Of a DNA stretch of 64,000 nucleotides, positions 1 through 8,489 are shown one piece after another. The notes beneath the pieces are model-generated. The model was given only the letters and a program-made list of their open reading frames with translations, was not told where the DNA came from and did not search any database. This stretch comes from Agaribacillus aureus (GTDB lineage Bacteria > Bacteroidota > Bacteroidia > Cytophagales > Cyclobacteriaceae): contig JAUJEB010000004.1 in the NCBI GenBank assembly GCA_030442055.1, forward strand, positions 620,001 to 684,000. The letters run 5' to 3'. Made by a program: the position numbers and the translations under genes. Numbering within the stretch: position 1 is the first letter of the stretch; the number at the start of each line of letters is the position of its first letter.

Positions 1-1828
1 GAAAAGAAATTGACGCCGGCTTACCTGTGCGGTGAACGTTATAGTATATGCTCTGATCGTGCAGATTAAAACCAAAATCAGGGTCATATTGATCCCTTGC
101 CTTCTTCAGAATTTCGGACTCCGGTGACTGAAGGCGCAAAGCATCTCTGTTCAAATCAAAGGACCAGGCATTTCTCCTGTTATATTTCTCCGCGCCATCG
201 GGATTGAGCATGGGTATAAAATACAGGGTCAGCTTTTGCAATAGCTTTTTTCTTACAGGATCCATCAGATCGGAGGAAGAAAGGAATCTGAATATCTCAA
301 AAAGTGACCTGGTCGCCGTTGACTCATCGCCGTGCATTTGAGACCAAAGCAGTACTTTTATTTCTCCATCACCGGCCTTAACAAGGTTTATTTCCCTGCC
401 CTCCACGGAGGTGCCCACTTTGCTGACTTCAAAAAGTGGTATCTCTTCTAACCCGGTAATAAAAGGTTCGATATCCCGGCGCTTTATTCTCCGCTTACCC
501 AGTGCAGGAATGTGATAATGTTTATAATTCTGGAACAAATCCACGTGTGTTTCACCTTGCCCTCCCACCGGCTTGTCATAACCCACCATAAATTTAGACA
601 GATCCGGAAGTTGCTTTTTTTGCCTTTTCAATTCATACTGATACACTATCTCACCCAGGTTTTTCATGAAAGGGAGCCCCACTTCATCATACTCATATTT
701 ACCGTCATTATAAATCTTGTTGGCGTTGGTATGAATGACCGCCGATAACATAAACTCCACCTTGTTTTCCAAATCGACGATATAAGCGTTATCGATCAGA
801 TACCCGTAAGCCAATCCAATTTTATTAAATATCCTGATATGCTGCGGAATGGATGTTTTCTCTGAACCATACATCAAAAACTTACTGTAGGTGTCATAGT
901 AATTGGCTGTATCGTAGTCGGGATAGGTGGTTTCCGCCGGTAACTGGGACATGTACCGGTATAAAAATTCATAGTCATCGTTGCTAAGGTTAAAACGCTG
1001 TTTTTGCGGCACGGACTCCGGAAATATAACGGCGCGAAGCATCATTTGCATTTCGTCCAGGGGAATATGGTTCTTTTGGCCAAAGTCCATGGGTTCGTTA
1101 ATAATACGCTCTCCTTTCAAATATCCCACACCTTTTAAAATCTGTCGTTTTTCGGGTAAAGGACCTGTATTGTATATTAAAGGTTGCTGATATACAACAC
1201 TGTCGTTTTCTTTAAAGGTTACAGGATTTGTATGTCGATTTTCTTCCTCACTCAGCGGAATGGAAAGGCGATGGGTAATGCGCGCATTCACATAACCCTT
1301 CTGATGCAGGTTGTCATTGATGGTAGCCTGGCCTAAAAATTCGTAAAGCCGGTTAAAAGCATCATTATCACTCACCAGAAATATTTTCCTGGCGTAATGC
1401 GCTACACTTGGCAGGCCTGAGGCAGCCGTTGTATCCTCGTAAACCGTCGATTGGCCGGAGTAGGCACTATCTGTCAACATAGAAGTATATTTGTTCAGAC
1501 CGTTGATTCCGAGTTCGTTCAGCTTTTCAAGGGCCAGGAAAGCTGCGGGCATTTTTACGGTACTGGCGGGATAGAAATATCGGTCCCGGTCAAAGTTGTA
1601 ATAAAATGATTTGAAGGAGGGAACATTGTTGCTATCACGGTTGATCTGTGTATAGATAATCTGCGTTTCGTACGCTTCCTTATTTTGCAGAACTTCGTCA
1701 AATTGAGCCGGTGCCGTACGCATAAGATTTTCTAAAAAATCCTGATCTTCGATTAATGCACTTTCGTTATTCATACAGCTAGTGAGTATAAAAAAAGCGA
1801 GTAGGGAACATCTTATAAGTGTTTTCAT
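1..1828 (-). CDS. Lipoprotein: class A beta-lactamase-like serine hydrolase fused to M14 zinc carboxypeptidase (3' end outside window)
   Basis: About 609 codons are visible from the ATG at 1826-1828 and the frame stays open to base 1, so the C-terminus is missing. A lipoprotein signal ends in ILTSC (Cys18). Residues about 50-430 resemble class A beta-lactamase/D,D-peptidase folds, with a catalytic STVK tetrad (Ser89, Lys92) and an SDN motif at 153-155. From about residue 470 an M14 metallocarboxypeptidase domain follows, with the zinc motif H499-G-D-E502, then NPDG, LNRD, and a third zinc-ligand His590 in NLHD. I checked by codon arithmetic that the HGDE codons share the frame of the start, so this is one fused gene. 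It is probably periplasmic and lipid-anchored, acting on peptides or peptidoglycan stems. It lies 171 bp downstream of the S66 peptidase and may be the last gene of the SusCD locus. True beta-lactamase activity is possible but less likely. Confidence 0.85.
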   Translation of the reverse strand, partial: MKTLIRCSLLAFFILTSCMNNESALIEDQDFLENLMRTAPAQFDEVLQNKEAYETQIIYTQINRDSNNVPSFKSFYYNFDRDRYFYPASTVKMPAAFLALEKLNELGINGLNKYTSMLTDSAYSGQSTVYEDTTAASGLPSVAHYARKIFLVSDNDAFNRLYEFLGQATINDNLHQKGYVNARITHRLSIPLSEEENRHTNPVTFKENDSVVYQQPLIYNTGPLPEKRQILKGVGYLKGERIINEPMDFGQKNHIPLDEMQMMLRAVIFPESVPQKQRFNLSNDDYEFLYRYMSQLPAETTYPDYDTANYYDTYSKFLMYGSEKTSIPQHIRIFNKIGLAYGYLIDNAYIVDLENKVEFMLSAVIHTNANKIYNDGKYEYDEVGLPFMKNLGEIVYQYELKRQKKQLPDLSKFMVGYDKPVGGQGETHVDLFQNYKHYHIPALGKRRIKRRDIEPFITGLEEIPLFEVSKVGTSVEGREINLVKAGDGEIKVLLWSQMHGDESTATRSLFEIFRFLSSSDLMDPVRKKLLQKLTLYFIPMLNPDGAEKYNRRNAWSFDLNRDALRLQSPESEILKKARDQYDPDFGFNLHDQSIYYNVHRTGKPASISF

Positions 1829-1999
1829 GGCTTCCTGTTTATTTCTCTAAAATGACCAAAAAAAGTCTTATTTGCTATCATTAATTTACCTTGACATCCT
1901 ACTTTTAAAAACAACCGGCCATTTTTAGCCATTGATAATCGGTTACCTGTTAATCTGTCAATCGTGTACATCAGCCATTAGTTCCGTTTTATTAAACCA

Positions 2000-3061
2000 T
2001 CAAATCACCGCGGGTTGTGACAATTGAATAGTGCCTGCCTCTGCATCCATATCTACCTCTAAACCCACCGGCAGGGTAAACTTATCTTTGATGTGTCCGA
2101 TCATAGCGCCACTGAAGGCAGGTATTTTTAAAGGTTTAATATAATGATCCAACAGCTCATCCAGCGTCAGCGATCCATAACCCCGGCCGGGATTACAATT
2201 GGTACACTTGCCCATAATAAATCCTTTAAGCTGCCGGAGTACGCCAGACAGCTGCAGTTGAGACATCATGCGATCGATACGATAAATTTGCTCATCGGTA
2301 TCTTCCAAAAAAAGAATTTTGTCTTTCCAGGAAGGCAGATAATCAGAGCCGACCATACCGCAGAGAACGCTTAGATTTCCACCCACCAGGATTCCGGAAG
2401 TCTTTCCCGGGGTTAGTGTTCTTATCCTGTCATTTACCTGCACCAGGTCATCGGGTGACTTTTCAGGATTCTTAAATAATACCTCCTGTCCTTCAAACAA
2501 CAATCTTTTAAAATAATCATAGGTGAAGGAATTCCAGGAAGATATGGCCACAGGGCCGTGAAAGGTAACCAACCCGGATCTGGCATAGATGGCCAAAAGC
2601 AATGCCGTGATGTCACTATACCCGATAAATATTTTAGGATTCCTGGCTATGGTTTTATAATCAATCTTTTCCAGGATCCTTGCTGCCCCCGATCCACCTC
2701 TCAAACAAATAATGGCGTTCACCGAAGGATCTTTGAACATATTGTTTATTTCCTCAGCCCTGTCATCATCCTGGCCGGCTAGGTGTCCATACCTGTCAGC
2801 AACATGTTTGCTCATCTTCACCCGAAGCCCCATGGCCTGTAAGACCTCTGTCACCAGCTCATAAGGTCCCGCTTCATATAGCGCACCGGATGGGCTGACC
2901 ACACCTATAGTCTGGCCTGCACTTAGTCTATTGGGCACAATCTTTCTTATAATCCCGGGCTTTGATTTACTCGCACCATCACCCACAGTGGTGATTGGCC
3001 CAAGAGGCAAAAAAGAAGCCATGGTCAGGTCCCGAATAAATCTCCTTCTTTGAAGTGGCAT
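2000..3061 (-). CDS. ldcA: LD-carboxypeptidase, peptidase family S66
   Basis: The 353-residue protein belongs to the S66 family (LdcA/MccF). LdcA members cut the L-Lys/mDAP-D-Ala bond of tetrapeptide muropeptides; MccF members cut acyl-sulfamoyl adenylates. The Ser-Glu-His triad is visible: Ser124 in RGGSGAAR, Glu253 in LFLEDTDE and His323 in GHIKDKF. The conserved strand QTIGVVSPSG is at about 50-59. The N-terminus carries RRRFIRDL before a hydrophobic stretch, so a Tat or Sec export signal is likely and the enzyme would be periplasmic, unlike cytoplasmic E. coli LdcA. It follows a SusC-SusD-lipoprotein run on the same strand and precedes the serine hydrolase/M14 fusion, which suggests a joint role in peptide or muropeptide processing. 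The family call is firm; the substrate is inferred. Confidence 0.88.
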   Translation of the reverse strand: MPLQRRRFIRDLTMASFLPLGPITTVGDGASKSKPGIIRKIVPNRLSAGQTIGVVSPSGALYEAGPYELVTEVLQAMGLRVKMSKHVADRYGHLAGQDDDRAEEINNMFKDPSVNAIICLRGGSGAARILEKIDYKTIARNPKIFIGYSDITALLLAIYARSGLVTFHGPVAISSWNSFTYDYFKRLLFEGQEVLFKNPEKSPDDLVQVNDRIRTLTPGKTSGILVGGNLSVLCGMVGSDYLPSWKDKILFLEDTDEQIYRIDRMMSQLQLSGVLRQLKGFIMGKCTNCNPGRGYGSLTLDELLDHYIKPLKIPAFSGAMIGHIKDKFTLPVGLEVDMDAEAGTIQLSQPAVI

Positions 3062-3094
3062 AAACTAAAAAATAAATATCCAATGATTAGTCGA

Positions 3095-3118
3095 AAGGGT
3101 TTGGTATCCCAAACCCTT
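3095..3118 (-). other. Intercistronic hairpin between lipoprotein and ldcA genes
   Basis: A perfect 10-bp inverted repeat (AAGGGTTTGG at 3095-3104, CCAAACCCTT at 3109-3118) encloses a four-base loop. On the minus transcript it lies 34 bases after the lipoprotein stop and about 34 bases before the ldcA start. No T-run follows, so it is not a classical intrinsic terminator. It may stabilise the 3' end of the susCD-lipoprotein message or cause partial read-through. Confidence 0.6.
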
Positions 3119-3151
3119 CCAACCTAAATCTGCTAATTAACTACGCAACAA

Positions 3152-3601
3152 TTATTCAATATTAAAACTATAACCTCTCGCATAAGAAAGCGTGTTTTGA
3201 TTGACCACTTCGAACAGCAATGTTATTCTAGTATCCACAGGAAGCATTGGTACCGTGTAATCAAATACTAAGGTATCCGTGCCGGAGCGCTGAGAAAAAG
3301 CCGGCTCGTAGGGTGTATTTGAAATCAGGGAGGTATCACTTCCGATAATATCATAAACATTTACCTCGTCAATCGGGTCGATCGACCAGTACTGCATCTC
3401 CAGGAAAACCGTCCCTCCCGCCGAAAAATCAACGGTTAAACCCTGGTTTTCCAATGTTCTGATATTGGCTATTTCAGGGTAAAAATTTCCCGACCTATCG
3501 ATCAGATCATCCAGAGGATCCTCCTGATCATAACAGGCACCCAAACCGGCAGTGATCAGTGCCAGCAATATAACTTTTGATGTTAAACTAAATATTTTCA
3601 T
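3152..3601 (-). CDS. Small outer-membrane lipoprotein of the SusCD locus, function unknown
   Basis: The protein has 149 residues, with a lipoprotein signal ending in AGLGAC (Cys about 22). The mature part is acidic and rich in beta-type sequence, with no catalytic motif I recognise. It starts 30 bp after the susD stop on the same strand. That is the usual place for an accessory surface lipoprotein (SusE/F-like in position only; the sequence is far shorter than SusE/F). It may help capture or orient the ligand of the neighbouring SusCD pair. I do not recognise a named family, and the role is inferred only from position and signal. Confidence 0.7.
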   Translation of the reverse strand: MKIFSLTSKVILLALITAGLGACYDQEDPLDDLIDRSGNFYPEIANIRTLENQGLTVDFSAGGTVFLEMQYWSIDPIDEVNVYDIIGSDTSLISNTPYEPAFSQRSGTDTLVFDYTVPMLPVDTRITLLFEVVNQNTLSYARGYSFNIE

Positions 3602-3631
3602 TTTTAAATCATTTAAAATCTTCCTGACAAA

Positions 3632-5107
3632 TTATTTATCCCACCATAACTTTACTTCCAGTCCTTGCTGTACCTTGCTGACCTCTTCGCTGTTTCTGCT
3701 CAACTCATCAAGCGGGTAAAGCACCCGTCTGATCCATTGGCCGTTCAGATCCGGATTATGATTGATGGGTAGTTCCAGGTCTTTAAATACAGCGGGATTA
3801 TGGTCATATCTTCTGAAATCCACCCAGGTTTCAGGATTCAAAAAATTGGCGATATACTTTTCTTTCATGATCAGCTCCAACGTTAGCGCACCGGCACCAA
3901 CCGCAACGGCCGGATCGGCCAGGTAAGCATCCCGTTCTGCCGGATCAACACCCAATTTATCCATATGGGCGCCAATGCCCGCCAGATAGGCATCATAAGC
4001 CTCCTGAGTGCTTCCTACAGATGTTGTGGTGCCACCGTTATTCAAAAAGGTTGCTTCAGCCTCAATAAATTTCGACTCGGCATAGGTCAACATCAGTACG
4101 GGTGCGGTGGCTGTAGAATACCAGGTATCAACGGAAAACTTTGAATTTGAATCTTCACCGGCTTCCGAGCCATTGACAGCGCCCTTGTATTCGGCTTCCC
4201 CATCATTTTCAGCAATGAGCGGAAGTCTGGGATCAAAAACACCATAGTCGGTACCATTCATAGCATCAATAAGCTGTTCGGAAAAAGTAATGGAGGCATT
4301 GCCCGTGGCATTAGCCAGTGCCGGTCTTTTATGCCAGGGGTTTAAGTTACGTTCGTCATATAGAAATTGAAAATCATCTCCATTACCGTCAAAGCCGTTC
4401 GCAATAGCCGTCAACGCTTTGGAAGGAGCCTCCGGGTCAAACTCGCTTAAGTGCAACGCATATCTGGCTTTCAGGGTATAGGCGGCTTTTACCCATTTCG
4501 ACAAATCGCCGCTGTAAAGTACATCATCATCGGCTGGTGAAAAAACTGAATTTTCACTATTCAAGGCTATAATTGCCTCATCCAACAGTTGCTGAATAGT
4601 GGTGTAAATTGCCTCCTGGTTATCAAAGGCAGGAGTCAGGTTTTCATTTGCCTGAAAAGCTTGGGAATAGGGCACGTCTCCCCACGTATCCGTAGCCAGT
4701 CCCAGATTTAAGGCTAGGACCACCTTTGCCACACCTTCATAGTGAGGGGAATTCTCCTCCCCGGATTGTATTGCCAATAAATTGGCATTAGAAAGTGCGC
4801 GCAAATAGATGCCGGTCCAGGTGGTGCCTAACCTTATCTGGTTGTGTGTGTCTGTATCACTGGCAGTGGCGGTAGCGGAAGCCACATATTGTACAATCTG
4901 GGAAGTCCGGAAACCTAGGTTGTAATGATTTAAGGCTGTGGAAGCAGCGATGGTAGGCAACAAAGCCTCCAGGCTCACTTCCCCTACCCTGTTGGGATCA
5001 ATATTGGTGTCGCCTCCAAGGTAATCATCACAGGAAAACGAGGCAATGGCAAATAGCATTGCCAAAAGTATATGTTTGAAATATTTTGTCTTCATCATGC
5101 TAATCAT
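3632..5107 (-). CDS. SusD/RagB-family nutrient-binding lipoprotein (SusD-like_2 type)
   Basis: The protein has 491 residues. A signal peptide ends in ASFSC (Cys about 26), followed by an acidic segment (DDYLGGDTNIDPNR) typical of SusD surface lipoproteins. The middle contains TPR-like helices (ALNLGLATDTWGDVPYSQAF, then KAAYTLKARYALHL), and the C-terminal WVDFRRYDHNPAVF matches the SusD-like_2 subgroup. It forms the lid of the SusC channel and binds the ligand outside the cell. SusC ends only 9 bp upstream, so the two are co-transcribed. Met1, Met4 and Met5 are all possible starts; Met4 or Met5 gives a tighter signal peptide. The ligand cannot be read from sequence. Peptides are possible given the peptidase genes downstream. 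Confidence 0.93.
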   Translation of the reverse strand: MISMMKTKYFKHILLAMLFAIASFSCDDYLGGDTNIDPNRVGEVSLEALLPTIAASTALNHYNLGFRTSQIVQYVASATATASDTDTHNQIRLGTTWTGIYLRALSNANLLAIQSGEENSPHYEGVAKVVLALNLGLATDTWGDVPYSQAFQANENLTPAFDNQEAIYTTIQQLLDEAIIALNSENSVFSPADDDVLYSGDLSKWVKAAYTLKARYALHLSEFDPEAPSKALTAIANGFDGNGDDFQFLYDERNLNPWHKRPALANATGNASITFSEQLIDAMNGTDYGVFDPRLPLIAENDGEAEYKGAVNGSEAGEDSNSKFSVDTWYSTATAPVLMLTYAESKFIEAEATFLNNGGTTTSVGSTQEAYDAYLAGIGAHMDKLGVDPAERDAYLADPAVAVGAGALTLELIMKEKYIANFLNPETWVDFRRYDHNPAVFKDLELPINHNPDLNGQWIRRVLYPLDELSRNSEEVSKVQQGLEVKLWWDK

Positions 5108-5116
5108 TATTAAGTC

Positions 5117-8100
5117 TTACAGGGAAAAATTAAGTCTCACCGTATAGCTTCTTGTATTGGGAATGCTTTGTCCTCCAAATCCAAAAGAATTGGTGCCGGG
5201 ACCGAATTGTGAAGTCTCCGGGTCAAACCCCTGGAATGGCGTGGATAAGAACACGTTGTTCCCGGCAAAAGTGATCCTGGCACTGGAAAACGGCGATTTA
5301 TCCAGTAATTGCGAAGGCAACGAGTATGAAAGGCTTACATTCCTCACCCGAAACCAGGAAGCATCCTGCAACAAAATATCGCTGCTGCCTACAAAAGCAG
5401 ATTCGTTTCTGTAGAGTGCCGGGCTGACATTATTGCCGTAGCCGGTGGGCCTGACAGGTGTCGTATTCACCGCTCCGGATTCGGTTACGCCGCGAAATAC
5501 AATCTGTTCATACCTGAGGCCGGTTCTGGCATCGACGCCGTTCCTCAACCGGTTTCTTAAACCTGTGTCAAGCAGGTCGCCGCCTTCCCTCAATTCCAAC
5601 AGCACCGACAGCGAAAATCCTTTCCAGGTGAACGTGTTCGTCATTCCGCCGGTCCAATCGGGAAATGCATTACCCACCAGCAGGAGCGTATCCAACGCAC
5701 TCATCGGTAATCCGTTGGCATTGATGATCAAATTACCCTGATCATCCCTGATATAAGGGTGACCGTAAAGATCCCCTGCGGACCCGCCTTTAATCAATTT
5801 GTTAACAATTTCAGAAGGCCGGTCTTCGTAAAAAATAATTTCATCAACCAGTGGGGTAATGGACAATACCTCGTTTTTAATTTTTGAAAAATTGAGCGAT
5901 ACGTCCCAGTTAAATCCTCCTACATTTAAGGGGTTGCCTTGCAACAGTAGCTCGACGCCCTTGTTTTCAATTTCGCCGGCATTGGTGATAAAGCGTGACA
6001 GGGAGGTTGTGTTACTCACAGGTACCGGTATGATCTGGTCTTTGCTTGTCTGGCGAAAATAGGTGAAGTCAAGCCCCAGTCTGTTTTCAAAAAACCGGAG
6101 ATCTGCTCCGAATTCTATGGCTGTAGTTCGCTCCGGCTTCAAATTCAGGGAGCCGGCTACATCATCCAAACGAAATCCATTTTGCCCAAGGAATGGGGAA
6201 TTGGGATCATTTTCAAAATAAGTCCCGACCGCATAAGCACTGGCATCCTTTCCTACTTCCGCCCAGGAGGCCCTAATTTTCCCGTAGGTAAATACATCCG
6301 GCAATGGCAGGTGTTCTGAGAATACGTAACCCAGGCTTACACTGGGGTAAAAAAACGACCGGTTATCCTTGGGTAAAGTGGAAGTCCAGTCATTTCTACC
6401 AGTAATACTAAGAAATAGCGTGTTTTGGTAATCCAGCTTAAGCTGTCCAAAAACACCTACCAGTTTTTGTTCCCGGTCATCTTTGACGGTGAATAAATTG
6501 GTAGTATTACTTAAATCAAAAAAATCCGGTAGCGCGAATCCCTCACCCCTGGTGCTGATCAAGCCTGATCTGATGTCAGTAATTTGATTACCTAAGGTAA
6601 ACGAAGCCGATAAATCCTGGCTTAGCGTACGGTTAAATGATAAAAGCAGGTTGGAATTAATTTCCCTGTAATTGGCATTTTCTTCCACGACAAAACCGCC
6701 ATTTTGAAAGGTGATATCAATATTGGGCGGGGCGATCCTGGTTCGTACATCGCTGTAATTATCGATACCCAGCTGATAGCTCAAATCTATCCAGTCGACA
6801 GGCTTAAATTTGAATCCGGCATAACCCACAATGCGATCCACATCATCTTCGTAGGTGCTAAATTCTGCCAGGTATCTTGGGTTATCTATGATCGTTCCTG
6901 CATAGCTGTTTTGTGTGCCGTCGGGATTCAGATAATCATTTACATCAAATGTTGGTGTATGGTAGTTCAGCGTGCTCATAATCGACTTATCTCCCCCCTG
7001 TGACCTGTTGCCCCCTGAGTTGGTGTAGGTCACGGCGCCGTTGATTTCAAACTTTTCTGTGATAGCGGTTGAGCCGGCTATTTTAAAAGACGTTCGATCC
7101 CAATCCGAATTAGGTACCACACCGGTTTGGGTAAGCCGCGAAGCAGAGGTATAGTAAGTAGCCTTGTCGCTTCCTCCGGATAAATTTACGGAAGTTGAAT
7201 ATTTATAACCTGTTTCAAAGAAGTCCTCAAAATTGTCAAACACGCCATCAAACGGCGAAACCGCCGGCCCCAGCGTCTGAAATCTTACGCTTGAGCGGGT
7301 GCCGTCGGAATTTGTTCTTATTCTCCCCTGCCGGCCTTCCCGGTAACGGGTTTGAATATCCGGGGTGGTCACCACGTTATCCCAGCTCACGGAGGTACTG
7401 ACGTTGATCCTCGCCTTACCGGCGGCTCCTTTTTTGGTCGTAATGACCACCGCACCATTGGCAGCTCTTAACCCGTATAGCGCTGTAGCAGCGGCTCCCT
7501 TCAAAATTGATATTGACTCAATATCATCAGGATTTATGTCTGCCGCCCTGTTGGTGTTGGAAAATTGCTCGGCGCTGGCTAAACCGGGCAGGTCCGAGCC
7601 TGACGCCGCATTTGATCCCGCACTTGGAATGACATTTCCTGCCACGGTCTCATTGCTTATGGGAATACCGTCGACTACAAACAGCGGCTGGTTGTTGGCA
7701 CCGGGGCTTAGGGAGGTCAGCCCGCGAATAATAATGCTTGATCCCGCTCCCGGAGCGCCTCCTGAAGAATTGATCTGAACACCAGCAACCCTTCCCTGCA
7801 ATGCATCGATAATGTTGGGCTGATTGGAATCCACTATTTCCTCAGCTTCCAGCTGTTGTACGGCATATCCAAGCGCTTTCTTTTCCTGTTCAACCCCAAA
7901 AGCTGTAACCACCACTTCCTGCAGTTGGGTAATATCGGGCGTTAATTGGTAATTTATAACGTCCTGTGAGCCTATGGCCACTTCGGCGCTGGTATAACCT
8001 ATAAAAGAAAAAACGATTATTTCTGCGTCCTGAGATATTTCAAGACTGTAATCACCATTTGTATCAGTAATGGTGCCTACGCTGGTCCCCTTTATGCTAA

Positions 8101-8230
8101 CCGACGCCCCCGGTAAAGGGGTCCCGGTCTCCGCAGTTACATTGCCTCTTATCGTCCGCTGCTGACCTAGCGCGGAGAACGCCAGGCAGCAAAAAAGACC
8201 CGAGATCAAAAAGGTAAAAAGTTTTTCCAT
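5117..8230 (-). CDS. SusC/RagA-family TonB-dependent outer-membrane receptor
   Basis: The 1037-residue receptor begins with a Sec signal ending in FSALGQ. A CarboxypepD_reg-like domain follows at about 24-110 (GNVTAETGTPLPGASV), then the TonB-box-like EVVVTAFGVEQEKKALGYAV near 107-125 and a plug domain (ALQGRVAGVQI, IIIRGLTSL, PLFVVDGIPI). A 22-strand-type barrel ends in SYTVRLNFSL with a terminal aromatic/Leu pattern. It imports a ligand captured by the adjacent SusD. No STN domain is present, so direct FecR-type signalling is not expected. It is the first gene of the minus-strand locus. GTCAAA-type repeats and a TAnnTTTG element lie just upstream. Confidence 0.95.
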   Translation of the reverse strand: MEKLFTFLISGLFCCLAFSALGQQRTIRGNVTAETGTPLPGASVSIKGTSVGTITDTNGDYSLEISQDAEIIVFSFIGYTSAEVAIGSQDVINYQLTPDITQLQEVVVTAFGVEQEKKALGYAVQQLEAEEIVDSNQPNIIDALQGRVAGVQINSSGGAPGAGSSIIIRGLTSLSPGANNQPLFVVDGIPISNETVAGNVIPSAGSNAASGSDLPGLASAEQFSNTNRAADINPDDIESISILKGAAATALYGLRAANGAVVITTKKGAAGKARINVSTSVSWDNVVTTPDIQTRYREGRQGRIRTNSDGTRSSVRFQTLGPAVSPFDGVFDNFEDFFETGYKYSTSVNLSGGSDKATYYTSASRLTQTGVVPNSDWDRTSFKIAGSTAITEKFEINGAVTYTNSGGNRSQGGDKSIMSTLNYHTPTFDVNDYLNPDGTQNSYAGTIIDNPRYLAEFSTYEDDVDRIVGYAGFKFKPVDWIDLSYQLGIDNYSDVRTRIAPPNIDITFQNGGFVVEENANYREINSNLLLSFNRTLSQDLSASFTLGNQITDIRSGLISTRGEGFALPDFFDLSNTTNLFTVKDDREQKLVGVFGQLKLDYQNTLFLSITGRNDWTSTLPKDNRSFFYPSVSLGYVFSEHLPLPDVFTYGKIRASWAEVGKDASAYAVGTYFENDPNSPFLGQNGFRLDDVAGSLNLKPERTTAIEFGADLRFFENRLGLDFTYFRQTSKDQIIPVPVSNTTSLSRFITNAGEIENKGVELLLQGNPLNVGGFNWDVSLNFSKIKNEVLSITPLVDEIIFYEDRPSEIVNKLIKGGSAGDLYGHPYIRDDQGNLIINANGLPMSALDTLLLVGNAFPDWTGGMTNTFTWKGFSLSVLLELREGGDLLDTGLRNRLRNGVDARTGLRYEQIVFRGVTESGAVNTTPVRPTGYGNNVSPALYRNESAFVGSSDILLQDASWFRVRNVSLSYSLPSQLLDKSPFSSARITFAGNNVFLSTPFQGFDPETSQFGPGTNSFGFGGQSIPNTRSYTVRLNFSL

Positions 8231-8271
8231 ATGTATGATGTTTTTTTGATTTAAAGATCACTCTATTTAGA

Positions 8272-8399
8272 ACAGTCAAATCAAAAATAAAAGAGGGCAT
8301 ATTATATTTTAAGAAATAATATAAAATACTGTTAATCAGATATTTAAACACAAAACCTTTGAACAATACAGTCAAATCCAAGTCAAATGTTTTGACTGT
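8272..8399. promoter_or_regulatory. Repeated GTCAAA elements between susC and the divergent gene (candidate operator)
   Basis: ACAGTCAAATC occurs twice as a direct repeat (8272-8282 and 8368-8378), and AGTCAAATG follows at 8381-8389. The inverted form TTTGACTGT is at 8391-8399, giving a close palindrome AGTCAAA-TGT-TTTGACT. All lie in the 259-bp divergent region between susC and the gene at 8490. The arrangement looks like binding sites for a dimeric regulator. TTTGAC also resembles a -33 promoter box, so some copies may simply be promoter elements. Confidence 0.45.
8282..8289 (-). promoter_or_regulatory. Possible -7 element of the susC promoter (TATTTTTG)
   Basis: On the minus strand, positions 8289 to 8282 read TATTTTTG, which fits the Bacteroidota -7 consensus TAnnTTTG. 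It lies 52 bp upstream of the susC ATG. No clear -33 TTG is found at the right distance. Its 3' edge touches a GTCAAA-type repeat, consistent with repression. The match is short in an AT-rich region. Confidence 0.35.
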
Positions 8400-8489
8400 C
8401 AGGCACTTTTTTTTCCAGACTCCGGGATTAAGCGTTTATTTCTTGATTATTACGCTTTGGTTAAATATAGAAGTAGGTTAATTTGCAAT

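Noticed and set aside
1-1828. Two separate genes (beta-lactamase and carboxypeptidase) or a frameshifted pseudogene
   Set aside because: The start codon at 1828 and the HGDE codons at 340-325 are in the same frame. A base-by-base reading of 661-509, across the domain junction, showed no stop.
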